Below the pieces are notes generated by a model. It was not told the origin of the DNA. It was given only the letters and a program-made list of their open reading frames with translations, and did no database searches. From positions 1,054,001 to 1,118,000 of the forward strand of contig JAIQDT010000191.1 in NCBI GenBank assembly GCA_021521415.1: a DNA stretch of 64,000 bases, written 5' to 3'. The number at the start of each line of letters is the position of its first letter. The stretch's first letter is position 1. This DNA is from Bidens hawaiensis. Its lineage: Eukaryota; Streptophyta; Magnoliopsida; Asterales; Asteraceae. Position numbers and translations under genes: made by a program. Shown piece by piece: positions 23,342-34,751 of this stretch.

Positions 23342-23740
23342 CTCGGTTTGTGTTATATATAAAGAGATTTCCTCTTGAAAAAAATTAAAAATTATTATCA
23401 TCATTTAATTAATGCACTAGCAAACAAAAAGGTTGAAAATGTATTTACCAGTTTCAACGAGTGGGACCCATCGTTAAAATCTGGGCAGAAACTGCAGTTC
23501 TGACCTCTTCTCTCTCTAGAAAATTATCATTTTTAATTAAAAAAAACATCCTGTTCTTCTTTAGAAATGAATTCTCTCCATGAATCAACCAACGAAGAGT
23601 TATGAGAATCTTGTGTCTTGAAAAAGGTCTGTTTTTGCTTGCTTGCATGAAATCCCATCTGGGTATCAATCTTTTTGACTTATTTATCATGATAAAGCTT
23701 CAATTTAATGCTTTTAATTGATTTTAAAAGAGCATTTTAA
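23342..23740. other. Spacer upstream of the WRKY gene
   Basis: A-rich tail of the RT pseudogene, then ~300 bp with TCTTCTCTCTCTAG at ~23506 (pyrimidine-rich, as in plant 5' UTRs). No in-frame start codon for the WRKY frame was found here; an in-frame TAA is at 23738-23740. Confidence 0.4.
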
Positions 23741-23815
23741 AGATTTTATCCCTTCAAAAAGCTAACCCAAAAACCCACTAGAGCTGCTGTTGAAAGTTGC
23801 CATAGGATTCTTAGC

Positions 23816-23843
23816 TTATTATTATTATTATTATTATTATTAT
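23816..23843 (+). repeat. TTA microsatellite in WRKY exon 1
   Basis: Nine or so TTA/ATT units directly after ...RILS. The reading frame before it (TRAAVESCHRIL) and after it (TQPTQSRNLKLQTDEAV) differ by one base, and the upstream frame hits TAA at about 23850. Length change in this repeat is the simplest cause of the frameshift. Confidence 0.8.
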
Positions 23844-24362
23844 CATCTTAACTCAACCCACACAATCAAGAAACCTAAAGCTACAAACAGATGAAGCTGT
23901 TATTAGATTCAACAAACTTGTCTCTCTTCTTGATGCTCATTTAAGCACCCACCCCAGAGTCAGAAAAGTCAACAAAACTCAAATCTTGGTCCCTCAAAAC
24001 ATACTTCAACAACAACCAATACCCATTCAGTTTTTATCAAACCCGCCGCTCTGCTTAATTGGAAAGAACCCAATTCAAAACCCTAATCCTAATTCCAATT
24101 ACCAGTTGCAGCAGGCGGAGATGGTGTATCTGCGAAGCAATAATAATGCGGTTTGTACGCCTACAATTTCATCAAGCAGGTCTTTTATGTCTTCGCTAAG
24201 TATGGAAGGGAGTGTGAGTGTGACCGCTTTATCTGGGAGCTCTTTTCATTTGCTCGGGTCAACTGATCAAACTACATACCAACATAAACCAAGGTGTCCG
24301 GGCCGGGGAGATGATGGGAGCGTGAAATGTGGGAGCTCGGGTCGATGTCACTGCAAGAAGAG

Positions 24363-26231
24363 GTTAAAACTTATATTTTTTTTATTTAGGGGGTGTTTGG
24401 GATTCTTTATTTTACTTCCTTATAACTTTTCGTTAAGTTAATTAGTTGTTAATCAGGTTTTAGTCTTTGCATAAACAAATTATGCATATGCTATCTATGA
24501 TTATATGCGTCAAATGCCCTAATGTGGTTAGCCTTTTCTTTTTAATCTTTATGCTCAGTTTTATTTATTAGGGGTGTGTATCGGTCGGTTTTGGGCTCAA
24601 ATCGAACCAAAAACTGAAAATTCAGTTGTTGAGTTTTCTTTTTAAAACTGTCTAGTATCTGTTTTTTTTAGTTTTGCCATTTGGCTTTAAAATTTTAAGG
24701 CTCAAAATAATGAATATGGGCCGGAAATTTCAGGTCTAAATTCTTTTGGTGATTAATGGTTAAATACTTAAATGATTATTACACATACGGGCCTAAGGTT
24801 TTGAGCTAAACATTTAGTAATCTCTTAGAGCAACTACATCAAGCTACTTCTTCCAAGGTTCAAAATGATGTGGCACTAGACAAACTTAAGTGGTGGCATA
24901 TTTTATCGATGTGGAGCCTAAATTTGTTTGGTAAGTTTGCTTCTGCAGACATTTAGTGAACAAGATATGTGGGCCCAAACCCAACTTCATTTCCTTTTTT
25001 TTAATGAGCACCCCACCTTTATTTCAAGTTTAACCTACTTTTTTATACAAATAATAATATATTCGTTGCAACAGTTAAGTGTTTATTTAAAAAAAAATCA
25101 TATATTAAATTCTATAAATTAACTGAAACACAAAAGCGAGAGACAAAGTGAAAAACAAACCGTTTTTTACAAGGTCACCGAGCAAATGCAATAATTTTAT
25201 GAAAAAATCGACATCTTAGGATGAACTTGTGTTTAATCAAGAATGAACATTCTAATAATGGATCTGCTTGTATTCTATCTACTATTTATAATTTTCTAAT
25301 CTATTTATTTTAAATACATATTCTATTATTTTAATAAATAAATGTATATGAAATATAAAAAATTAAATTGTTATAAAGTTATTTGTCTAGATATAAAATT
25401 AATTGTAGGAGTAGGTGGTGATGTGGCAGTTTGTGAAAGTTTGTTGTTGTAGAAGAAAGTGGAGGTTTTTGAGAAATGTTTGAAATCTGATGTGACGCTG
25501 ATATGTCAGTTTGTAGAGTTTTATTGTTGTGAATGCTCTTATAACTTGCTTATATTTAAATTAAAAAATTATAATCCATAAATTCGGTTTTTTTGTTAGT
25601 TCATGATTAAATGATTATTGCACATTTAGGCCTAAAGTTTTTGAGTTAAATTATTTATTAATCTTTTATAAATTACTGAACGTTCATAATAGTTTATAGT
25701 CCATAAGTTCAATTAAAAGTTCGTCCGTCTTTTATTTTATTTTCAGTACATGCAAAACCGAAACTGAACTGAAAAACATAAAACCAACCGTTGGATTTGG
25801 TTGGGTTTGGTTATTTCGGTTCGTTTATGTTAGCTATTTAGGTAATGGTTATTTCGGTTTCATTTGGACCTTTACTTCTTTCTGTAAGAAACTGCTTTTA
25901 ATAGCACATGAACAGATGTTGATATCACAGATTAACTGGTTAACTGATGATTGTGATGAGCATAGAACTGAGATTGATGGGGTGAAAGAGCCCCTGAGAT
26001 ATAAGACTACATCTTTAATAACTCTTCTTTCTTTTCTTTACACCTTCAATAATTAAAATTTGCCCAAAAGTGATTATTACAGTCTTTCGCAATCCGTATA
26101 ATTGCAACTGATTATCTGACTTTGCTGATTAAGTATCTGGTTTAAAGCATTTATCCAAAACATCCTCTCATGTCATGAAATTTTTAATTTTAATTTTACT
26201 TTATTTTATTTTTTTGGTAATTACTAATTAG
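24363..26231 (+). other. WRKY intron 1
   Basis: 1869 bp, starts GTTAAAAC and ends ACTAATTAG. Carries the MITE at 24828-25538. TAGGGGTGTGTATCGG at ~24570 looks like the end of another hAT-type MITE, whose partner end I could not fix. Confidence 0.7.
24828..25538. mobile_element. Tourist-like MITE in WRKY intron 1
   Basis: 711 bp with imperfect terminal inverted repeats GAGCAACTACATCAAG and (inverted) GAGCATTCACAACAA, flanked by TTA at 24825-24827 and 25539-25541, the 3-bp target of PIF/Harbinger-type elements. No coding capacity. Confidence 0.75.
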
Positions 26232-26357
26232 GAAGCACAGGATTAAGAGGACAGTTAAAGTGCCAGCTGTCAGCAGCAAACTTGCTGGTATCCCGCCCGA
26301 TGAATATTCTTGGAGAAAATATGGCCGAAACCCTATCAAAGGTTCTCCTCATCCCAG

Positions 26358-27645
26358 GTACCTTTAAACGACTCGGCTCATACCAATTAAAAAGCTTTTA
26401 AAACACGTTATGTTGCTAACTGAGAACATTAGTTGCGTTACGTTTTTTTATCCAATCTTGACTCGTTTTAGGGGTAAAAAGTTATTTAAAAAAAAGAAAT
26501 ACAAACACGTGTGTTTTAAACAAGTTAAGGGACTAAAATGTATTAAAATCGAGTTGAGGGGCTTTTTCTATAAAATTAGTATGAATATTGGTCACCAATT
26601 TTCCGATTTCAAAGCATTGAGAGTTGTGTTCACATTTGTTTATGTATTTATCAGTCGTTTTTAATATAAAAGGGATCGGTGAATTTAGGGGTGTAAATGA
26701 GCCGAGTTCAGCTTATTTATTATTTATAGGTTATTTAATTAATATATATACATTTTTAATATTTTTTATATATAGCATAATATATTAATTTTATTTGGTT
26801 TTTTTATAATGTTGCGTATCATCATCATCATCGTACTCAGTATATCCCACCAATAGCAAAGCTATGGTAGGGTCTGAGGAGGGTAAGATGTAGACAGCCT
26901 TACCTCTACCTCATGGGATAAAGAGGCTGCTTCCGGTGAGACCCCCGGCTCAATAGTAGTTTTGCATCAAGCCTTGGACATAAGGCACATAACAATCAAT
27001 CATTGGGACACCGGCTGATCGGTGCATGTACCCTTGTCTTTCGGCTATCAACGCCATCACGTGATGCCTGATTAACCTTCCGTCACTTTTAACGTTATTT
27101 TCACGAGATTAGTAAAATAACGTCAAAATTAGTGCAATTTATCTTTTGCCCACCCGAGGGTTCACACATATATACATTATATGCGCGCACCACAAGCAGG
27201 GCTCACACATTTTCACGAGATTATAATGTTGCGTATAAGGATAATTAATACTGATAATATATTTAGTATATTAAATATAAATAATAGGCTTGCTAGCTCG
27301 AGCTCGATAAGTGAAATTGTGGCTCAAGCAAATTTACTCCCTTGTCGGAATATTAATCTAAAGAATAAAAATTGATTTAGGAGATTGCATTAACAATAGT
27401 CGTTGACCAACTTTTGACCTCTGTGATCCACACCCTTTTAGCTATTTTTTTTTTTTGTTTTCTTTGACCTATTTTGAGATAAACCCACAACTCTAGTCGA
27501 CACGTATACAACTAAGCAGGTTGAAATTGTGACATTTAACTAGTATTCTTGCGACTGAATGTTTAACTTTTACATTGACTGAACGTCAAAACCGAAACAT
27601 CTAACTAAAAAGAGTGTTTGTTTGGTTAATGATGTAATGTAACAG
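26358..27645 (+). other. WRKY intron 2
   Basis: 1288 bp, GTACCT...TAACAG. Holds a hAT-type terminus (TAGGGGTGTAAATGAGCCG at ~26689) and a SINE-like segment at 26815-27060. Confidence 0.7.
26815..27060 (+). repeat. SINE-like dispersed repeat
   Basis: Contains AGCAAAGCTATGGTAGGGTC, GAGGGTAAGATGTAGACAGC, CTTACCTCTACC and AAGAGGCTGCTTCCGG, a string familiar from dispersed plant SINE-type repeats in many eudicots. No target duplication or A-tail was resolved, so the exact class is uncertain. Confidence 0.5.
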
Positions 27646-27796
27646 GGGTTACTATAAATGTAGCAGCATGAGGGGTTGTCCTGCAAGGAAGCATGTGGAG
27701 AGATGTTTGGATGACTCAACAATGCTTATTGTCACTTATGAAGGGGACCACAACCATACAAGAGGGGTAGTACCTTCTCAATCAGCAAACACGTGA

Positions 27797-29015
27797 AAAC
27801 ATTATTAATTAATAATCTTTCGATACAAAAAAGTAGTTGTTAAACTCTTTTCTTGATCGTGTTTGGTGGGGGTCGACATGCTAAGAAGTATATGGAGGGT
27901 TGGGTTGGGTTGGGTTAGGTTAGGTTTTCTTATGGGATGGTTGGTTTTTGGTAAAATCATGAAAAGTTGTCTCTTTATTTTTTATGGCGGTGTGCATTGT
28001 TGTCTTTGATTAGCTTAAATGAGCCCTTTTGTTGGGTTGAATTAGGGTGTTAAACAGATTCGTCTTTGTTGGTTTGTGGGTCCAGCTTGACATGAATTCG
28101 AAAATTGTGTCAGGGATGTGAACTCAAACACAGCATAATATTTGCAGTTGACAAGAGCATCCACAATGGTGGATAAGGAAAAACAAACTGAACACGCCAC
28201 ATCAGCTGACAAATCATATTTTTACTCATTCACTTTCAAACACCAAAAACTCTTATTTTTCCTCCAACACTACATTCACTTTTAAACACCTTTATATTTC
28301 ACATAATCACCTACTTTTATATTTTCTTTCTATAACTCAAATACTTTTATAAATAAAATACTTTTATTTAAGTATCTTATTTTTTATTTCATATTATTTA
28401 AAAATAAAATAAGTTCTAGTAAATAAATTTACATAAATAATAAAAGTCATATAAATAAAAATTTAAAATTACATAATTAGTAAATAAACTAACCGCACAC
28501 AAACATAAACTAAAAAAGTTATATAAACTAATGTTAAAAACCGAAGGTTGAAAGTGTTGAGATCCAAAGTTTGGATGCGGGTAAGGAAAGAATCCGGGTT
28601 ATTGAAACTGTTGAAAACCGAAGGTTGGAGTCGGAAGTGGGTTGGTGTTTGGAGTCGGGTTTGGGTTAGGATCGCTTAGCAAACGATGAAAGAAATTGCT
28701 TTCATCCATTTATTTTTTTGAGAAAAATATCGATGGAATTTTTTTTTCGATTCATAAAATGTGCTGTTATAGTTGTGAAAAACGAAAAAAAAAAGATTTG
28801 GAAAATTTAAAATGCTAGCCAGTTTGAAACTCTGAATTGTTTAAATTGTTTTAAATAAATAATATTAATTAACTTAGGGCCCACCATTTATATATTCACA
28901 TGCATTTGGAATTCTGGATGAGTAAACACCAACCTCCACTCTTTACATGTCCAGTTCAGAAAAGTGGACATTGCCATTTGCCACATCATAACTGGACAAA
29001 GCAATGGAGATACTT
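27797..29015. other. WRKY 3' flank with MITE debris
   Basis: 3' UTR/flank. 27995-28150 resembles 37685-37880 (GTTGTCTTTGAT..., GGTGTTAAACAG..., TGAACCCAAGCAC/TGAACTCAAACAC). GAGCATCCACAATGGTGGAT at ~28155 starts a probable PIF/Harbinger MITE; its far end may be near 29013 (inverted TCTCCATTGCTTTGTCC), but no clean duplication was seen. The rest is A/T rich. Confidence 0.4.
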
Positions 29016-29018
29016 TAA

Positions 29019-29330
29019 GAGCATTCACATCCGGTTCTTTATCCTTATCTCTATAATTACACACTACAAAACACTACATTTCTCTTTCCTGTTAAATTAA
29101 ATAATACTTTTATCATTACAGTTTTCTCTCTCCTCTACTCACAACCAATCCAACAAATATTAAAAAATAAATAGGGGCAAACAATTTTCCCCAAATGTTT
29201 CCCCAAATTTACAAAAAAACACTACATATTTCTTTCCACCCTATAATTTACACTCACATTCATTCAAAACCTCACCCTATAATTTACCAATCCCCCTCAC
29301 ATAATTATGGGGGATGGGATGGGAATGCTC
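29019..29330. mobile_element. Tourist-like MITE
   Basis: 312 bp, GAGCATTCACATCC at the left and (inverted) GAGCATTCCCATCCC at the right, flanked by TAA at 29016-29018 and 29331-29333. Same terminal family as the WRKY intron MITE. Non-coding. Confidence 0.85.
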
Positions 29331-29333
29331 TAA

Positions 29334-29928
29334 AAACAACACCCATTTAATTAGATTTTTTTTTTATAATTATTTCCGCATATTGGTACTTTAATTTACG
29401 TTTTTTTGCAACAAAAGAATACAAATGTATATAGAACAAATAGCTTTATATAATGTTAATTTTGTTTTCTAAGTTTTAACTTTGGCTTAAGACAAACTAC
29501 CAAATTATATTTACGACATAAAACACATTCTGTAAAAAATAAGTAAAAACATAGATGGGTCAACATGTGATCTGTTTGCGGGTTTGGTTGAAACTCTTGT
29601 GAATTTTGTGCTAGATTCATGACACCCTAGATTGGATCTTTGAAAAGAACCAACCTTAAAAGTTAAAAGACTTGAGTAATGTGTTACTGCATCAACATCA
29701 AAACAGTATATCTAACGGGCTTTGGTCTCTATTGCGTTGCACGGGCATACTCGCCTAATGCTTAATCTAACTATTAAGTACTATATTAGAGAAAGACTCA
29801 ATCTGCCCAATACTATACGCTAGGAAGAACTTTATTAGGGTAGTAGCCCAGCTCTTGAAGGGGGAAGCACATAACTAATAGGGTTCAGGCTTGGTTGGGC
29901 CAACCTGTCGAAGCGTACTTGTTAGTTG
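29334..29928. other. Spacer, partly duplicated elsewhere
   Basis: 29374-29570 is alignable by eye to 37905-38100 (CCGCATATT(G/A)GTACTTTAA..., ATAAAACACATT.../ATCAAACACATC..., AAAAAATAA(G/A)TAAA). Otherwise no feature. Confidence 0.4.
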
Positions 29929-29931
29929 TTA

Positions 29932-30931
29932 GGCTGTGTAGTGGAGGGGCTATAAAATGGGGCGATTTGCGCCATGTAGAGGTGCACAAATCGGGTTTTT
30001 TTCTAATACCCGAGTTCGGGTATGATCGGGTATTGGAAAATCGGGTATTGAGAGAGAAATCGGGTAGGGTTCGGGTAAGGTATTGAGGAGAAAAACTCAA
30101 CCCTATGTACCCAAGTAGGGTATGATCGGGTTCGGGTATTGGAACCAGGTATGTGTCCTGGTACGACCGAGTATTAATACCCGGTTTTGAATTTATAATT
30201 TTTTTATACATTTTTAATTTGTTTAAAATTTAAATTTGCTTATTAATGTATAAAATAATTAAACTATATTCCAAAAACTATAAATCCACTTAATTACAAA
30301 TTATTTACTTAGGAATATACATTTTACAAAAACTTAAACATAAAAGTTGTGAAGTAAACATAAAAATATACTATAAAAACTCATGTATTATTTCGGGTAT
30401 TAGAAAATTGGTATCGGGTATAACCGGGTATCGGGTATAGGGTATGACCGGGTCCGGGTATTTACGGGTATAAATCGGGTACGGGTATTGAGCTCAAAAA
30501 GCATACCCTATCCATACCCACAGGTAGGGTCGGTTCCGGTTTCGGGTATAGAATACCCGGGTATAAAAAAAACCGGTTCCAGGTATTTTTTTCGGGTCCG
30601 GTTCCGGGTACGGGTTTTTTGTGCACCTCTAGTCAGCAAAGTGTAGGTTTTTGGTTTTGGGGTGTAATGGTGTTGTAGCTCTATATATATACATATATAA
30701 ATATAGACATATATATATATGCATATATATAGATATATATACACATACATATACACACACATATATATATCACAAACACAATATAATAATAATAACAAAA
30801 CAACACAAGCCGACGAAAATTACCCCCCCCCCCCCCCCCCCGCGGACGTATCGCCCCTAAAATCGACAGAGGCGGTGTTCTCGTCCATCATCGTCGGATT
30901 TCGTCCGGATTCGTGGCCACTGCGGGTGGCC
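29932..30931. mobile_element. PIF/Harbinger-like element
   Basis: Exactly 1000 bp. Ends GGCTGTGTAGTGGAGG and (inverted) GGCCACCCGCAGTGGCC, flanked by TTA at 29929-29931 and 30932-30934. Over half of it is the hAT-like MITE 29977-30631. It also holds a (TA)n tract (30680-30745) and a run of about 19 C (30823-30841). No transposase remains. Confidence 0.65.
29977..30631. mobile_element. hAT-like MITE of CGGGTA repeats
   Basis: 655 bp with terminal inverted repeats TAGAGGTGCACAAA...TTTGTGCACCTCTA. Interior consists of degenerate GGGTAT(T/C)GGGTA and TACCCG runs on both sides of an A/T-rich core. Flanking 8-mers (GCGCCATG and GTCAGCAA) do not match, so the duplication is lost or the ends are slightly different. 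Confidence 0.7.
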
Positions 30932-31058
30932 TTAATGCACTTATGAAAAAGAATACCCGCTCACTAAAATATTCACTTTTTGTTCCACTTTGAGTGATTT
31001 GGTGATAGAGTACAAATGAAAAGTATGATATTATTTCTAGTTTACCATAAACTATTTT

Positions 31059-33424
31059 TGTGACCTTCGTCAAAATTAGGTCCCGTTTGTATTTGTTTGT
31101 ATTCGTTTTTGATCCATTTAATATGTAAACTGACCCGTTTTGTAAACCAAAACTTATGATATAATAAAAATGATGGTTTTTATGTTACAATATTGTTTTA
31201 CACTTGTTGGGTCTTGAAAACATCCTTTTCGGGCCCTAAAACGCGTTAAAATCACTTAAAACGAACTTCAACGGGCCAAAACTGTCATTTTCAAACTTGT
31301 GTATATCTTGTCACCCTACCCATCGCGATACGCGATGGGTGAGCACCATACACCATCGCGTATAGCGATGGTGCCCATACCAGAATGTTTCCTTGTCTCC
31401 TTGTTTGGTTTATCGCCCAACGAATCCGAGTTTTGACCACCGAATCACTTTTTTAACCCCTCTAAGCTCATCTATAAATAAAAGGCCCTCTCTAACATTA
31501 ATCCCTTCTCATAAACTCTTTCCTCACTCAAATTAAAAGATCATACAAGGTTATTTTCATGTTTATGTGTTGTAGTTTTACATTTTCGTTTGTTTATCTT
31601 AGTCTAAATTAATACTTGAATCATATGGCACAACATATATATAATATACACCCCTTGTTACCTTTGGTAGTTACTTTTCCGGCCCCGGTCGGTTAAGTTT
31701 CAGGCCTCGTAAGGCAAGGTTACATGAAGGACTTTCGTGGTCCTTGTTATATATTTTCCGCATCTAACCATCTAACATTATTATTGCTTATTTACTTCTG
31801 CTCATTTTAGTTGTTTGTCATATTTACAAGTTCCATGGTTAAGGGTTCTAAGAGTTTATGCTTCGGTTTAACTGTAAATAGCTATAGACCGAAAACCGAA
31901 CTTTTGTTTAAAGGCTTTATTGTTAACTTTTTGGTTGTAAAACTTAAGTATTTTCATTTGTACATTATTATACAAGTTCTTTGATATTTGGGCATGTGGA
32001 AACCATCTATGAACTCGTTGTGAGATGGAAACCGAACCAATCCGATTTTTACTCGCTTAAGACACACAAGTGTGTTTTTAGCTATCAAGAGTTGTATATT
32101 TCTTTAAAAATAGTTTACAAACTGATTTAGTTATTCTCTTACGTACTTGGAAATGTTGGATCCAACTTGATCTCATAACAAAGTTTGGACCGACAAAACC
32201 GGACACTCGCTTAACGTGCGTTGTTAGTTCTAAAACAATAGAACTACATACTTGATTAAGTCTTATTAAGTTTTATTGAGTTATCTCATAACATTTATTA
32301 TTTTGGAGAGTTGATTTTGGGTTTGACCAATTATCAAGACCCGAACCAACAACCCGAACACTCGTTAAAAACCCGTTTTAGTATCTATATTCCGAAGGGA
32401 CTTGCATTCTTACATTTTTACCCACCTTATTACTTAACATAGGTTGAATAAATATTAAGGTTAGATACTTTAACCCGGTTTCGAGCAAACTTACATTTTT
32501 AAAGGGTTATTATTATAATTTTTTATATAGTTACATTTTAAACCTTTAACTTTAATTGTTTACATTACTTCACGTTTATTTTATCCTAAAGACTTCCAAG
32601 ACAACTTTCCTAATACAAGACTTCTTTTATTTTAGGCTTCGTTCGTTAAAACCCGACATACCGGTTATACTCCAAATCAACCATCTTTCAAGTTTTTTAC
32701 TTGAACGTGAGTACTTTCATACCTCGTTTTCCATCTTTCGTTTTGGGACATTTCATACTTATTCAACTAACAATGCTTTATACTTAAATCTTAAACCACA
32801 AACGCTATTGTATACATTACTTAAATAATTGCTCGATTTGGTGTTCTATGCTTACATGATTATTTGCCTACGTGCTTATCGCTTTTGGTTGGTGGAACTA
32901 TAAATCATAGTCTATTTGGAAACCATTTATAGCAAGGTGTCGTTAACGTAATGCTATTAACGATATCTATAAAACCTAGACTATTTGGCATCATCTTATA
33001 GCTAGGTGTCGCTAATGTGTTTAGCGATATCTATTTATCTAAGTTATTGCTTTTATTTATTGTTTCGAATACAAGATTGTGGCTTTTTGGTACCATATAC
33101 TATTATGCTCAAACTTATGAATTGCTCACCAACCTTTGTGTTGACAAACTTTATTTTATGAAATGTTACAGGTTTGCATTTAGGTTGATATTGGGAGCTT
33201 GAAGAAAAACGTCACAAATACCTTTATGATATTAGCAAAAAAATGAACAATATGTGATTTGCTATATTTTGTTGTGACTATCTTATGAATATTGTTATGT
33301 GACATTTTCGATGTTGTGAAATGAAATGAGTTTGTTAAATATTGTCGTTTTAATTAGTGTCATGCGCTTATGGCCAATCGTTACACCTCGGCATGTTCCG
33401 CCGCCTTTGGTCGGGGTGTGAAAA
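31059..33424 (+). mobile_element. Solo gypsy LTR (plus)
   Basis: Starts TGTGACCTTCGTCAAAATTAGG, ends GGTCGGGGTGTGAAAA (terminal CA mutated), flanked by ATTTT at 31054-31058 and 33425-33429. TATAAATA at 31473. Intron-like signals: donor AAC|GTGAGTAC (start 32707), CTCACCAACCTTTGTGTTGAC (in the region 33125-33148), acceptor GTTACAG| ending 33171, 253 nt from the end. No internal coding region or second LTR: a recombination remnant. The 66-90-codon frames inside are not conserved. Confidence 0.7.
31321..31480 (+). promoter_or_regulatory. LTR core promoter with two palindromes
   Basis: CATCGCGATACGCGATGG (31321-31338) and CATCGCGTATAGCGATGG (31354-31371) are near-identical palindromes, followed ~100 bp later by CTATAAATAAAAGG, a strong TATA box. 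The same palindrome recurs in the LTR at 62812. Confidence 0.6.
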
Positions 33425-33939
33425 ATTTTATTAATTTAATTAGGAATATTAGATTTTAATAATCTCAACATTGGTCGGCGCTAAGCCCAACTTTATAAAT
33501 AATTTCTTGCAATTCCAACTTTCTATTTATTTTCCTATAAAAATCCTAAACTAACTGAACAATAACCCTGTTTGTTTTTTTTGCTGACTTGGAGCGCTTA
33601 TTTGGCAAAAATGTTGACATGGACTGCTTATGTGTCACATACATACAAACCACAGTCTGCTTCCACCGACATCACCACTGTTTTGTATTCCCCACCCTCA
33701 CCCTTCGTCAGTAGCCACCACCATTGTGGGTTGGGAATAAGAGGTGGTGGTAGTGGTGGTACATGATTGTGGTTTTGTTTTATCATTTACGTTTACAAAT
33801 CCTACCGTGTTTGTTCTTTGGCCCTGATCCAGTTAGGTTTTACGTTAAGTCACGTCATATGCCTTGCTGTAACATCTCGAAATTTTTATGACTAATATTA
33901 AAATAGTATTTACGTTGGAAGAATTAATTTGAGTTAGTA

Positions 33940-33941
<2 letters not shown>

Positions 33942-34002
<61 letters not shown>

Positions 34003-34003
34003 G
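33942..34003 (+). repeat. AAT microsatellite
   Basis: About twenty AAT units in the U3 region of the LTR, upstream of its TATA box. Confidence 0.95.
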
Positions 34004-34473
34004 GCTAAAATAGATGGAATTAATCGTGGACTTAATATGAAGATGAGCTTAAGGTCCACAGGCTTAAGGAAGTATAAATACCCCTTAAAACGTAAATCCT
34101 TTCCATCTCCATCATTCTGCACCTTAGCCTACACCATTAAAAACACACACTTAAGCCAAACACTCTCTATAGTATTTCAATCAACGATCCAAGAGCAACC
34201 AGATGTAAGAAAACATTTATCTCAGCTAACCCAACATTATAGAACCCAACACCGCGGCCCCGGGATGACAAACGAGCCATTTGGATCTAGACCTAGCTTT
34301 TATCGAGTGTTTAATCAATAAAAAACAAGCTCAAGGGTCACCTTAGTTTGGATCTAGACCACCCAAAGCTACCAGGACCATAAACAATAAAAATACGGGC
34401 AAACATGGTGGTTAACGGTGGCTGACGGTGCCAGAATTACTGAAAAACCCTAAAAACACGTTAAATATGACCT

Positions 34474-34751
34474 GACATGCACATATACGGCGGATATGTG
34501 CCCAACGTATAAGTATGGGCGCATATGTATATACAGAAGTATATGTACAAGTGTACATATACGGCTCATATGTTGCTTGACATATAAGACGTGTATGTTA
34601 CTTGACATATTCGGCGTATATGGAATGGAGACATATACAGGGGCAGCTTAACTCCAGCCAGGGGCTCTGCCTCTTGGACTCTGATAGGGGTTGTCGCCCC
34701 TAGAACCCCTCTGCCAGGGGCGCAACCCCCGAAGCCCTTTAGCTAGGGGTT
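34474..34751 (+). repeat. LTR leader: CATATG-type palindromes then GC hairpins
   Basis: 34474-34640 repeats CATATACGGCGGATATGTG-like words (CATATG, GTATAT, GACATAT) every 15-25 nt. 34641-34751 carries short GC hairpins: AGGGGTTGTCGCCCCT, CCAGGGGCTCTGCCTCTTGG, AGGGGCGCAACCCCC. Both lie between the TATA box and the putative splice donor, so they would be transcribed. The slot corresponds to 58504-58990. Confidence 0.75.

Larger units (their letters stand above)
23741..27796 (+). pseudogene. WRKY: Group IId WRKY transcription factor, 5' end broken
   Basis: Three coding exons with consensus splice sites: exon 1 to 24362 (AG|GT), exon 2 26232-26357, exon 3 27646-27796 (TGA). Exon 1: TRAAVESCHRILSLL (N-terminus of the WRKY21/39/74 type), calmodulin-binding C-motif DEAVIRFNKLVSLLD (23890-23934), CTPTISSSRSFMSSLSMEGS, plant zinc cluster CPGRGDDGSVKCGSSGRCHC. 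Exons 2-3 give the WRKY domain with C-X5-C-X23-H-X-H intact, split by the intron class usual for groups IId/e. Oddities: heptad is WRKYGRN instead of WRKYGQK; no ATG precedes TRAAVES after the stop at 23738; the frame shifts within a TTA microsatellite. The first in-frame ATG afterwards is 24121. Either a decaying gene or one with a relocated start. Expected role: nuclear W-box-binding regulator. Confidence 0.85.

Noticed and set aside
30680..30841. (TA)n tract and ~19-base C run
   Set aside because: Simple sequence; the C run and the G run at 2901-2910 are ordinary slippage products and could be assembly-sensitive.
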